The notes beneath the pieces were generated by a model, which saw only the letters and a program-made list of their open reading frames with translations, did not search any database and was not told the origin of the DNA. A stretch of 5,993 nucleotides of DNA from an uncultured Alphaproteobacteria bacterium (lineage in GTDB: Bacteria; Pseudomonadota; Alphaproteobacteria; Micavibrionales; Micavibrionaceae): the NCBI GenBank assembly GCA_946481105.1, contig CAMLMM010000095.1, forward strand, positions 1 through 5,993. The letters are read 5' to 3'. Below, piece after piece: positions 1-5,472 of the stretch; position 1 is the stretch's first letter, and every line of letters starts with the position of its first letter. The position numbers and the translations under genes were made by a program.

Positions 1-356
1 TTCGGCAATTTCACCAGTACATTCTGAAGAGCAGGTGTCAGCAAAAGGCAATTATTGATAGACACCAGATCATGCGCATGAAATTTATTGAATCCAACAC
101 GCAGACTGCCCTCTTCCCAAAATGCCGTCACTGTAACGCGGCGGCGTTTCCCGGCCGCGATAAAAACAGGTGACAATAACTCGGCCGGGGCCAGCCCATT
201 TTCCGCCAATAATTTATCGATCTGCGCCACTTTCCACGCACGATAGGCAGATTCATTTATATGCTGTAGCTGACATGACCCGCATTCTTCAAAATATGGG
301 CATGGAGGGGTTGCCAGGGTATCTTTGGGGAAATCTATATCGGCTAAACGGGTCAT
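1..356 (-). CDS. TrmA/RlmC/RlmD-family 5-methyluridine RNA methyltransferase, N-terminal part (3' end outside window)
   Basis: I translated this by hand from the ATG at 356 leftwards: 118 codons are open to the window edge, so the SAM-binding catalytic domain is missing. Near the start is [14 protein letters not shown] with Cys19, Cys25 and Cys28 (C-x5-C-x2-C), followed by Tyr and Trp-Lys a few residues on. A fourth cysteine lies in NNCLLLTP near residue 100. This is the [4Fe-4S] signature of the RlmC/RlmD (RumB/RumA) branch, which methylates uracil C5 in 23S rRNA using SAM; TrmA itself lacks the cluster. RlmD carries a TRAM domain of about 75 residues before these cysteines. Here there is none, and an in-frame TAA at 369-371 rules out a longer start. 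A purine-rich Shine-Dalgarno (AAGGGGTGGG) precedes the ATG. The gene is divergent from the riboflavin operon. The family is secure; the exact target uridine cannot be assigned from this fragment. Confidence 0.85.
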   Translation of the reverse strand, partial: MTRLADIDFPKDTLATPPCPYFEECGSCQLQHINESAYRAWKVAQIDKLLAENGLAPAELLSPVFIAAGKRRRVTVTAFWEEGSLRVGFNKFHAHDLVSINNCLLLTPALQNVLVKLP

Positions 357-392
357 AATCCCACCCCTTTACCGGGTTTTTTCAGGTTTGTC

Positions 393-421
393 TTGAATTT
401 CTTGCACCAAGCACCTAAATT
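393..421 (+). promoter_or_regulatory. Candidate sigma70-type promoter for the rib operon
   Basis: TTGAAT at 393-398 and TAAATT at 416-421 are separated by exactly 17 bases, each matching the -35 and -10 consensus at four of six positions. The predicted start at about 427-429 coincides with the first base of the riboswitch P1 helix, which independently supports the call. The match is moderate and no start-site data are available. Confidence 0.45.
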
Positions 422-426
422 GGCTC

Positions 427-547
427 CATTCTCAGGGCGGGGCGCAATTCCCCACCGGCGGTATAGCCCGCGAGCCGACTTCCTAGGAACAAGGCATGAT
501 CTGGTGAAACTCCAGGGCCGACAGTATAGTCTGGATGAAAGAGAATG
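427..547 (+). promoter_or_regulatory. FMN riboswitch (RFN element) aptamer upstream of ribB
   Basis: The RFN consensus can be read almost without interruption: AGGGCGGGG at 434-442, CCCCACCGGCGGTA at 450-463, AGCCCGCGAGCC at 465-476, ATCTGGTGAAACTCCAGGG at 499-517, CCGACAGTATAGTCTGGATG at 518-537 and GAGAATG at 541-547. The closing helix P1 pairs CATTCTC (427-433) perfectly with GAGAATG (541-547). P2 pairs GGGG (439-442) with CCCC (450-453). The CTGG 501-504/CCAG 512-515 pairing forms another arm. This aptamer class binds flavin mononucleotide and represses riboflavin biosynthesis or transport genes. The next gene is ribB, so the expected role is FMN feedback on ribB-ribE-ribH. Identification is by direct recognition of the conserved blocks. 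Confidence 0.97.
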
Positions 548-551
548 CTTG

Positions 552-585
552 CTGCGCCGCTTTTCCTGCGGTGCGGTTTGTGTTT
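552..585 (+). terminator. Possible intrinsic attenuator hairpin in the riboswitch expression platform
   Basis: CTGCGCCGC (552-560) pairs with GCGGTGCGG (568-576) around a 7-base loop, giving nine pairs of which two are G-U. A broken U-tract, TTTGTGTTT, follows at 577-585. This has the form of a rho-independent terminator just after the aptamer, but interruption of the U-run by two G residues makes it weak. It could instead be only a spacer hairpin. Confidence 0.45.
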
Positions 586-617
586 GCCCTGTTTTGGTAA
601 AACTTATAAGGGCAAAC
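582..617 (+). promoter_or_regulatory. Shine-Dalgarno sequestering hairpin directly before the ribB start
   Basis: GTTTGCCCT (582-590) is the perfect reverse complement of AGGGCAAAC (609-617), which ends at the base before the ribB ATG. The loop holds a second small stem, GTTTT (591-595) with AAAAC (599-603). The ribB ribosome binding site, AAGGG at 608-612, lies almost wholly in the right arm, so folding would block initiation. The left arm could alternatively pair through GCCCTG (586-591) with CAGGGC at 433-438 or 513-518 inside the aptamer, which offers a way for FMN binding to choose between folds. The hairpin is seen; the switching is inferred. Confidence 0.8.
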
Positions 618-1274
618 ATGACATTAGCTGCCACACATATAATTGCGAATGACCACTGGTCCGATAAATATCTGGCCAGCGCGGAAGATATTATTGCCGA
701 AGCCCGCGCCGGACGTATGTTCATTCTGGTTGATGATGAAGACCGCGAGAACGAAGGCGACTTGATTATTCCCGCCTCACATATCACCCCGGCGCATATC
801 GCCTTTATGGCGCGTGAAGGCCGTGGCCTTATCTGTTTGGCTATGGCGCCTGAACTTATCGACCAGTTAGAATTGCCTTTGATGGGTGAACAAGCCCGTT
901 TGCAGACGGCGTTCACCCTATCGATTGAAGCCCGTGATGGCGTGACCACCGGAATTTCCGCTGCGGATCGTGCCCATACTATTCGTACGGCAATAGCCCC
1001 GAATGCAAGCCCCGCCGATATTGTATCTCCCGGTCATGTTTTTCCTTTGCGTGCCCGTGCTGACGGTGTTCTTGAACGTGCAGGCCATACCGAAGCTGCC
1101 GTCGATATTGCCCACCTCGCCGGACTGACGCCCGCCGGGGTTATCTGCGAAATCATGAATGATGACGGCACAATGGCCCGCCTGCCCGACCTCATCCCCT
1201 ACGCCCAAAAACACGGCATGAAAATCGGTACCATCGCCGACTTGATTACCTATCGCCAGAATAAAGGAGTTTGA
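618..1274 (+). CDS. ribB: 3,4-dihydroxy-2-butanone 4-phosphate synthase
   Basis: This 218-residue protein converts D-ribulose 5-phosphate to 3,4-dihydroxy-2-butanone 4-phosphate plus formate, the four-carbon substrate of lumazine synthase; it is a cytosolic, Mg2+-dependent enzyme. The acidic loop [10 protein letters not shown] (39-48) carries the metal and substrate residues. TTGISAADR (110-118), PGHVFPLR (138-145), RAGHTEA (154-160) and [13 protein letters not shown] (176-188) are all family signatures. The length matches the stand-alone E. coli enzyme, and there is no fused GTP cyclohydrolase II-like domain, unlike many RibBA proteins. The ATG at 618 is chosen because it follows AAGGG with a 5-base gap and gives the canonical N-terminus. 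The same frame stays open back to a TTG at 393, but that stretch is the riboswitch. It is first gene of the operon and probably repressed by FMN through the leader. Confidence 0.97.
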   Translation: MTLAATHIIANDHWSDKYLASAEDIIAEARAGRMFILVDDEDRENEGDLIIPASHITPAHIAFMAREGRGLICLAMAPELIDQLELPLMGEQARLQTAFTLSIEARDGVTTGISAADRAHTIRTAIAPNASPADIVSPGHVFPLRARADGVLERAGHTEAAVDIAHLAGLTPAGVICEIMNDDGTMARLPDLIPYAQKHGMKIGTIADLITYRQNKGV

Positions 1275-1277
1275 TAT

Positions 1278-1871
1278 ATGTTTACTGGAATTATTACCGC
1301 TCAGGGCACCATTACCCAGGTTGACGCAACCCGCGGCGACAAACGTTTTGTGATCGATACGCCATGGGATATGAGTGCCGTGCCCATGGGCGCGTCAATC
1401 GCCTGCTCCGGCTGCTGCCTGACGGTCGTCGAGAAAACACAAAGCAGCTTTACGGTCGACGTATCCGAAGAAAGCCTGTCCAAAACTTCGCTCCGCGATT
1501 GGCAGGTCGGCACAAAAATCAATCTGGAATCGTCTTTGAAGTTTGGTGACGAACTCGGCGGCCATCTTGTCTCCGGCCATGTGGATGCGCTGGCGACGTT
1601 GGTCAGTGTTACGCCGGAAGGCGACAGCCACCGCCTGAAAATACGTGTGCCGCTGGAGCTTAAGCATTTTATCGCCCCCAAAGGCTCGGTCGCGCTTGAT
1701 GGTATTTCGCTGACCGTGAACGAAGTCGACGATGATGTCTTCGGCGTCAATATCATCCCGCATACTTGGATAGTGACAACGCTCGGGCAGAAAAAACCCG
1801 GCGATAAACTGAATTTGGAAATCGATATGCTGGCGCGTTACGTGGCGCGCATTTTGGGAAAGGCCGCTTAA
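1278..1871 (+). CDS. ribE: Riboflavin synthase, alpha subunit
   Basis: This 197-residue enzyme dismutates two molecules of 6,7-dimethyl-8-ribityllumazine to riboflavin and the pyrimidine intermediate, the last step of the pathway. Two lumazine-binding repeats are visible. The first (about 1-97) opens with the typical MFTGII and carries ACSGCCLTVV (42-51) and NLESSLKFGDELGG (82-95). The second (about 98-197) has SGHVD (99-103), GSVALDGISLTVNEV (136-150), IIPHTW (159-164) and the closing LARYVARIL (185-193). It is slightly shorter than E. coli riboflavin synthase but complete in both repeats. It starts 3 bases after the ribB stop, with AAAGGAG at 1263-1269 inside the end of ribB, so it is co-transcribed. 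Some genomes call this gene ribC. Confidence 0.97.
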   Translation: MFTGIITAQGTITQVDATRGDKRFVIDTPWDMSAVPMGASIACSGCCLTVVEKTQSSFTVDVSEESLSKTSLRDWQVGTKINLESSLKFGDELGGHLVSGHVDALATLVSVTPEGDSHRLKIRVPLELKHFIAPKGSVALDGISLTVNEVDDDVFGVNIIPHTWIVTTLGQKKPGDKLNLEIDMLARYVARILGKAA

Positions 1872-2279
1872 ATGAAAAAAATTATTATCATTCAGGGAAC
1901 ATTCCATGCCAAGGAAATGCCTGTCATGCTCGATGCCGCGCAAAAGAAAGCGGCCGCGCTCGGTTTAACCGTTGATAAAGTGATCTCAGTTCCCGGCAGC
2001 ATGGAAGTCCCCTTGGCCCTGCACCGTGCCCTCGCCCGTACCGATATCGACGGGGCCGTTGTCCTTGGCATTATCGAACGTGGCGAAACCAAACACGGTA
2101 TGGTGATGGGTCACACAGTCATCCAATCGGTGATTGACCAGCAAGTCGCCACCAACAAGCCGGTCGGTGTTGGTATTCTCGGCCCGGAAATCCTGCCAAG
2201 CCAGATACCATCCCGCCTCACCGGCTACGCCGAAGCCGCCGTCAACGCGGTGGATGTGATGATGAAACTGGCGGTATAA
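1872..2279 (+). CDS. ribH: 6,7-dimethyl-8-ribityllumazine synthase, divergent archaeal-like type
   Basis: This 135-residue protein is predicted to condense the RibB product with 5-amino-6-ribitylaminouracil to give the lumazine used by RibE. Family marks are VPGSMEVP (40-47, normally VPGA-E-P), RGETKH (70-75) with the catalytic His75, Phe11 at the usual aromatic position, and Arg115 where the phosphate-binding arginine is expected. The C-terminal part is atypical. Bacterial enzymes usually read FG(I/V)(L/V)T-EN-EQA--RA and later NKG. Here it is GILGPEILPSQIPSRL (101-116), without that lysine, which resembles the GISGPG-type C-terminus I recall from archaeal lumazine synthases. The ATG directly follows the ribE stop (TAAATG), with GGGAAAGG upstream, so the two are translationally linked. 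The function is supported by operon position. The archaeal resemblance is from memory and untested. Confidence 0.9.
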   Translation: MKKIIIIQGTFHAKEMPVMLDAAQKKAAALGLTVDKVISVPGSMEVPLALHRALARTDIDGAVVLGIIERGETKHGMVMGHTVIQSVIDQQVATNKPVGVGILGPEILPSQIPSRLTGYAEAAVNAVDVMMKLAV

Positions 2280-2288
2280 TTATTCCGC
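2271..2288. repeat. 18-bp dyad centred on the ribH/nrdR stop-codon junction
   Basis: GCGGTATAATTATTCCGC is an inverted repeat with eight matching pairs of nine; the only mismatch is T2275/T2284. Its centre lies between 2279 and 2280, exactly where the ribH TAA meets the nrdR stop on the other strand. No U-tract follows on either strand, so it is not a classic terminator. It may weakly punctuate the two converging transcripts or be chance built on the palindromic TAATTA. Confidence 0.5.
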
Positions 2289-2756
2289 ACTTTCGCGTTT
2301 CAAGGGCAGCTCGTTCAATTCCTTGACGAATTTGCGGAAGTCATCGGGCGTCGAGAAATCCTTATAGACGGACGCGTAACGGATGTAGCCAATGATATCC
2401 AGCTCCACGAGCGCCTGCATCACCAGTTCGCCAATCTGGCGCGACGTAATCTCGGTTTCACCCGAAACTTCCAATTGACGGACAATACCATTCACCGCCC
2501 GTTCGATATGCTCATGCGTCACCGGGCGTTTACGCAACGCGATCTGCATCGACCGCGTTACCTTTTCCCGCTCGAAGGACTGACGTTTCTCGCCGGATTT
2601 AATAACCGTGAGTTCGCGCAGCTGCACCCGTTCAAACGTCGTGAAGCGCGCACCGCATTCTGGGCAGGCACGACGGCGGCGAATGGACGTCCCGTCCTCG
2701 CTGGGACGGGAATCCTTCACTTGCGTTTCTTCAAAGCTGCAGAACGGGCAATGCAT
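2280..2756 (-). CDS. nrdR: Transcriptional repressor NrdR
   Basis: At 158 residues this has the usual NrdR length. The N-terminal zinc ribbon has Cys3, Cys6, Cys31 and Cys34 (MHCPFC and CPECGARF), with the basic stretch SIRRRRAC just before the second pair. An ATP-cone domain follows at about 49-139 ([16 protein letters not shown]). NrdR senses ATP/dATP through the cone and represses ribonucleotide reductase operons by binding paired NrdR boxes; no such box is evident to me in this window. Its ATG shares one base with the glyA stop (TAATG), with GGAAGGG upstream inside glyA, which indicates translational coupling. The glyA-nrdR order is common in Alphaproteobacteria. Its stop is immediately adjacent to the ribH stop on the opposite strand. 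Confidence 0.97.
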   Translation of the reverse strand: MHCPFCSFEETQVKDSRPSEDGTSIRRRRACPECGARFTTFERVQLRELTVIKSGEKRQSFEREKVTRSMQIALRKRPVTHEHIERAVNGIVRQLEVSGETEITSRQIGELVMQALVELDIIGYIRYASVYKDFSTPDDFRKFVKELNELPLKRESAE

Positions 2757-4081
2757 TAAACCGCAATCCCTTCCGGATAGATTGGAAACTTATCACACAG
2801 CGCTTTTACTTTTGCCCGGACAGCTGCCTCGACAGCGCCGTTATTCTCCGGCCCATTGGCCGCTAACCCATCGACAACTTCAAGAATAAGTTCACCAATA
2901 TATTTCCATTCGGCGGCGCCAAATCCACGCGTGGTTCCAGCTGGCGTGCCCAGACGAATGCCGGATGTCACCATCGGTTTTTCCGGGTCATTCGGTACGG
3001 CGTTTTTGTTACAGGTGATACCGGCATGTTCGAGCGCCAGATCAACCGCTTTACCCGTCAGGCCTTTCGGACGCAAATCGACCAGCATCATGTGGCAATC
3101 GGTGCCGCCGGACACTATATCCAGCCCGCCAGCCTTCAGCGTAGCCGCCAGTGTGCGCGCATTGTCGACAACAGCCTTGGCATAATCCTTGAACTCAGGG
3201 CGCAATGCCTCGCCAAAGGCCACGGCCTTTGCGGCGATCACATGTTCCAGCGGCCCGCCCTGCAGTCCAGGAAACACGGCCGAGTTGATTTTCTTGGCCA
3301 GTGCCTCGTCATTGGTCATGATGGCGCCACCACGCGGACCGCGCAGAGTTTTATGCGTCGTTGTGGTGACAATATGCGAATGCGGGAACGGGCTTTGGTA
3401 CACGCCGCCGACAATCAAACCGGCATAATGCGCAACGTCCGAGAACAGATACGCCCCCACCTTATCGGCGATGTCGCGCATGCGTTTGAAATCAATCTGG
3501 CGCACATAAGCGGATGCCCCGGCAATAATCATTTTTGGCTTATGTTCCAGCGCCAGTCTTTCCATCTGCGCATAATCAATGATACCGTTTTCATCAATGC
3601 CATAGGTCACGGCATTGAACCATTTGCCCGAGAAATTGACCGGGCAACCATGGGTCAAATGCCCGCCATGGCCCAGATCCATCCCAAGGAATGTATCACC
3701 CGGCTGCAGAAGCGCCATATACACGGCGATATTGGCGCTCGCGCCGGAATGCGGCTGAACATTCGCGAACTGGCAATCGAATAATTTACAAAGACGGTCA
3801 ATCGCAATTTGCTCGGTGACGTCAACGAATTCGCAACCCTGATAATAACGTTTGCCTGGGTAACCTTCGGCGTATTTGTTGGTAAGTACCGAACCCTGCG
3901 CCTGCAGCACCGCCTTGGACACAATGTTTTCTGACGCAATCAGTTCGATCTGATCCTGCTGGCGTTTGAATTCCTTGCCAATGGCGGCAAACATTTCCGG
4001 GTCGGACTGCGCAAGGGAGGTATGGAAAAAATCGGCTTCGGTCATCGGGGTATCTTTCTTCTGGGCGGTGGCGTTGGACAT
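2756..4081 (-). CDS. glyA: Serine hydroxymethyltransferase
   Basis: This 441-residue PLP enzyme interconverts serine plus tetrahydrofolate with glycine plus 5,10-methylenetetrahydrofolate, the main source of one-carbon units for purines, thymidylate and methionine. Signatures are LIASENIVS near residue 50, [13 protein letters not shown] (60-72), HSGASAN (111-117), DVAHYAGL (215-222), [14 protein letters not shown] with the PLP-binding Lys244, and [14 protein letters not shown] (373-386). The start at 4081 is chosen because AAAGGAG lies 8 bases upstream and MSNATAQ leads into the normal N-terminus; a frame extension of 20 residues to 4141 overlaps rpiB and has no support. It lies 25 bases after rpiB and overlaps nrdR by one base, so it is within the operon. 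Confidence 0.97.
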   Translation of the reverse strand: MSNATAQKKDTPMTEADFFHTSLAQSDPEMFAAIGKEFKRQQDQIELIASENIVSKAVLQAQGSVLTNKYAEGYPGKRYYQGCEFVDVTEQIAIDRLCKLFDCQFANVQPHSGASANIAVYMALLQPGDTFLGMDLGHGGHLTHGCPVNFSGKWFNAVTYGIDENGIIDYAQMERLALEHKPKMIIAGASAYVRQIDFKRMRDIADKVGAYLFSDVAHYAGLIVGGVYQSPFPHSHIVTTTTHKTLRGPRGGAIMTNDEALAKKINSAVFPGLQGGPLEHVIAAKAVAFGEALRPEFKDYAKAVVDNARTLAATLKAGGLDIVSGGTDCHMMLVDLRPKGLTGKAVDLALEHAGITCNKNAVPNDPEKPMVTSGIRLGTPAGTTRGFGAAEWKYIGELILEVVDGLAANGPENNGAVEAAVRAKVKALCDKFPIYPEGIAV

Positions 4082-4106
4082 GATTTTTTCTCCTTTGGCT
4101 TTGGGG

Positions 4107-4547
4107 CTAACACATTGATAATTTCTGGACCCTTCGGACATGGCGTTCGCCGTTACTGAACGGGGTCGTCAAAAATGCTTTCAGCGCGGCCAGCGCGACT
4201 TCCTCACCAATCAGGCGTGCACCCATCGCAATCACATTCGCGTCATTATGTTCACGTGACAGACGGGCAGTGGTTTCATCCTGGCACAGAGCACAGCGCA
4301 CCGCCGGATTGCGGTTGACGGCAATGGAAATCCCGACTCCCGATCCACAAATGACCACGCCGAAGGCCGCCTGTTTTTTGGCAATCACATCGGCGATCTT
4401 TACGCCGAAATCAGGATAGTCGACCGAGTCTTCGGAATCCGTGCCTAAATCGACCCATTCCACCGCGACATCCTTGAAATTTGCTTTCAGGAAAGTTTTA
4501 AGCCGGAACCCGGCATGATCAGATGCAATAGCAACGGTAATTGTCAT
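4107..4547 (-). CDS. rpiB: Ribose 5-phosphate isomerase B
   Basis: This 146-residue enzyme interconverts ribose 5-phosphate and ribulose 5-phosphate in the pentose phosphate pathway. It has ASDHAGF (8-14, with Asp10-His11), [13 protein letters not shown] with the catalytic Cys67, and SREHNDANV with His100. Length matches E. coli RpiB (149). The start is uncertain. The ATG at 4547 gives the canonical N-terminus just before the first beta strand but has no clear Shine-Dalgarno. A TTG at 4583 in the same frame follows AGGGA at good spacing and would add 12 residues. I prefer 4547 on family length. It is 94 bases downstream of the small gene and 25 bases ahead of glyA. A weak promoter-like pair, TTGTCC then TATAAG 16 bases on, occurs on the minus strand inside the 3' end of the small gene and could feed rpiB; this is tentative. 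Confidence 0.95.
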   Translation of the reverse strand: MTITVAIASDHAGFRLKTFLKANFKDVAVEWVDLGTDSEDSVDYPDFGVKIADVIAKKQAAFGVVICGSGVGISIAVNRNPAVRCALCQDETTARLSREHNDANVIAMGARLIGEEVALAALKAFLTTPFSNGERHVRRVQKLSMC

Positions 4548-4593
4548 GTCATGGATATAGTCTGCCACACCCCGGAAACGCAATGGTTTTTTC

Positions 4594-4615
4594 CCTGATA
4601 AGGCGACTTATCCGG
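4594..4615 (-). repeat. Small hairpin in the rpiB leader
   Basis: GATAAG (4597-4602) and CTTATC (4607-4612) form a 6-bp stem over four bases, extended by CC/GG after one mismatch. On the rpiB strand the hairpin ends in CAGGG followed by a run of A, so it is not a terminator in either direction. The AGGGA that could serve the alternative TTG start overlaps its outer edge, so a minor effect on initiation is possible but unproven. Confidence 0.4.
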
Positions 4616-4641
4616 CACACGCCATTATTTATATGAAAATA

Positions 4642-4839
4642 TCAGCTTATATGCCCGTTTTTACGCAGGACAAAAGCCAGTTTCTTGCTGGCTTGCTCCT
4701 GCAAAACCATTTTCCCGGCGCTGGCCGGGCCCTGCATGCTGACTTCGGTCATAGTCAAAACGTCAACCGCCGTGACTTTCACGGCGGTTCCGATAGCATG
4801 ATATTCGATAATGATTTCACGACCTTTTAAAGGGTCCAT
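4642..4839 (-). CDS. Small conserved-type hypothetical protein (65 aa; resembles DUF6898)
   Basis: This short protein lies between the MarR-type regulator and rpiB. It starts with ATG 22 bases after the regulator stop and reads in the operon direction, which supports it as real. The sequence has a GREIIIEYHAIG opening, then VKVTAVDVLTMTEVSMQGPA in the middle and a lysine-rich tail (SKKLAFVLRKNG). This pattern (REV-FEF--IG--VKV-AID--TGTEV---GPASA) resembles small alphaproteobacterial proteins that I recall as DUF6898, but I cannot confirm the family. There is no signal peptide or membrane segment; predicted secondary structure is beta strands followed by a helix. The Shine-Dalgarno is weak (ATAGG). 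Function is unknown and none should be inferred beyond the operon link. The opposite-strand frame over the same span is a shadow. Confidence 0.75.
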   Translation of the reverse strand: MDPLKGREIIIEYHAIGTAVKVTAVDVLTMTEVSMQGPASAGKMVLQEQASKKLAFVLRKNGHIS

Positions 4840-4861
4840 TGCCTATACCAATCAAAGTATT

Positions 4862-5341
4862 TTAGAAGTCCTCGTCATTCAGGCTGGCCAGTCCGGTGAA
4901 TGAAGTCTGGCTGGCCCAGAAGCGTTCAAGCTGCTTCATGGTGTGGTTCAGGTCAACCAGATCCGGATCTTCAATACCAATGGATTTCAAACGGTCGGCA
5001 TGTTTCAGGAACATATCATCCAACGCCTTATGCAGATCGACACCTTTTTGCGTAAGCTTCACACGGATCGAGCGTTTGTCATGAATGGAACGCTCCTGGG
5101 TGATATAGGCGTTCTCGGTCATTTTCTTGACGTTATAGGACACGTTGGACCCAAGGTAATAACCACGAAGCGTCAATTCCCCCACCGTCATCTCATCCTT
5201 GCCGATATTATGCAGGATCATGGCCTGGACGTTGTTGATGTCCTGAATGCCTTTGCGGTCCAGTTCGGTTTTCACCACATCCAGAAAATAGCGGTGCAAA
5301 CGTTCGATCAGTTGGAGTGATTCAAAATATTGCGCAGACAT
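4862..5341 (-). CDS. MarR-family transcriptional regulator, LdtR-like
   Basis: This 159-residue winged-helix protein is probably a DNA-binding dimer. The N-terminal helix ESLQLIERLHRYFLDVVKTE (7-26) is a dimerisation segment. The recognition region is LGSNVSYNVKKM (63-74), and the wing spans QERSIHDKRSIRVKLTQKG (82-100) with the MarR-type D-x-R (Asp88, Arg90). INNVQAMILHNIG and MTVGELTLRGYYLGSNVSYN closely match, from memory, the LdtR group found in rhizobia and Liberibacter, where LdtR is linked to cell-wall L,D-transpeptidase control. Whether this one has that target is not known. The ATG at 5341 is chosen because GAGG lies 6 bases before it; an in-frame TTG at 5353 only adds four residues. 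It is first gene of the minus-strand cluster and divergent from nth. Palindromes in the spacer suggest autoregulation. Confidence 0.88.
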   Translation of the reverse strand: MSAQYFESLQLIERLHRYFLDVVKTELDRKGIQDINNVQAMILHNIGKDEMTVGELTLRGYYLGSNVSYNVKKMTENAYITQERSIHDKRSIRVKLTQKGVDLHKALDDMFLKHADRLKSIGIEDPDLVDLNHTMKQLERFWASQTSFTGLASLNDEDF

Positions 5342-5349
5342 GAGGAACC

Positions 5350-5358
5350 TCAATTTGA
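5350..5358. repeat. TCAATTTGA inverted repeat next to the regulator start
   Basis: TCAA and TTGA flank a single T. The site lies 9-17 bases upstream of the regulator ATG and overlaps its ribosome binding region. It is one base shorter than the palindrome at 5426-5435, so the pair may be operator half-copies for the MarR-type protein. This is an inference from position and similarity only. Confidence 0.4.
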
Positions 5359-5425
5359 AAGGGGTAAGACACAGAATAACTCTGCATCATAGTCCCGAAA
5401 AAGTAAATTTTCTGATAAATCTGGA

Positions 5426-5435
5426 TCAAATTTGA
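5426..5435. repeat. TCAAATTTGA perfect palindrome in the divergent spacer
   Basis: This is a perfect 10-bp palindrome 38 bases before the nth ATG and about 76 bases from the similar TCAATTTGA. MarR-family proteins bind palindromes in exactly this sort of divergent spacer, so it is a candidate operator. AT-rich palindromes of this size also occur by chance. Confidence 0.45.
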
Positions 5436-5447
5436 GCTATGATAGCT
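5435..5447. repeat. AGCTA-TGA-TAGCT interrupted palindrome before nth
   Basis: Two perfect 5-base arms flank TGA, sharing one base with the neighbouring TCAAATTTGA. A TATGAT (-10-like) sits at 5438-5443 within it, but no good -35 is found 16-18 bases upstream. A second TATGAT is present on the opposite strand at 5386-5391, so divergent promoters are possible. I could not place either with confidence. Confidence 0.35.
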
Positions 5448-5472
5448 TCTTTTGTAAATACGGAAAATAAAA

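Noticed and set aside
361..385. CCC-loop-GGG followed by six T as a plus-strand terminator
   Set aside because: The stem is only about three pairs, and no plus-strand gene lies upstream in the window to be terminated.
393..617. Open frame extending RibB by 75 residues upstream of its ATG, starting at a TTG
   Set aside because: The stretch is the FMN riboswitch and its hairpins, the extra residues match no RibB feature, and the ATG at 618 has its own Shine-Dalgarno and a canonical N-terminus.
353..949. 198-codon minus-strand frame across the riboswitch and ribB
   Set aside because: It is antisense to a clear RNA element and a clear enzyme gene, with no recognisable protein features.
1395..1943. 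182-codon minus-strand frame across ribE and the start of ribH
   Set aside because: It is antisense to two recognised genes and has no family features.
3026..3784. 252-codon plus-strand frame inside glyA
   Set aside because: It is a shadow of a highly conserved gene on the other strand; the translation shows no domain and there is no ribosome binding site.
4082..4141. 20-residue N-terminal extension of GlyA
   Set aside because: It overlaps the 3' end of rpiB, whereas the ATG at 4081 has a strong AAAGGAG and fits the family start.
5432..5460. TTGAGC and TAAATA spaced by 17 bases as an nth promoter
   Set aside because: The implied transcript start would lie only a few bases before the nth ATG, leaving no room for a ribosome binding site; the match is also weak.
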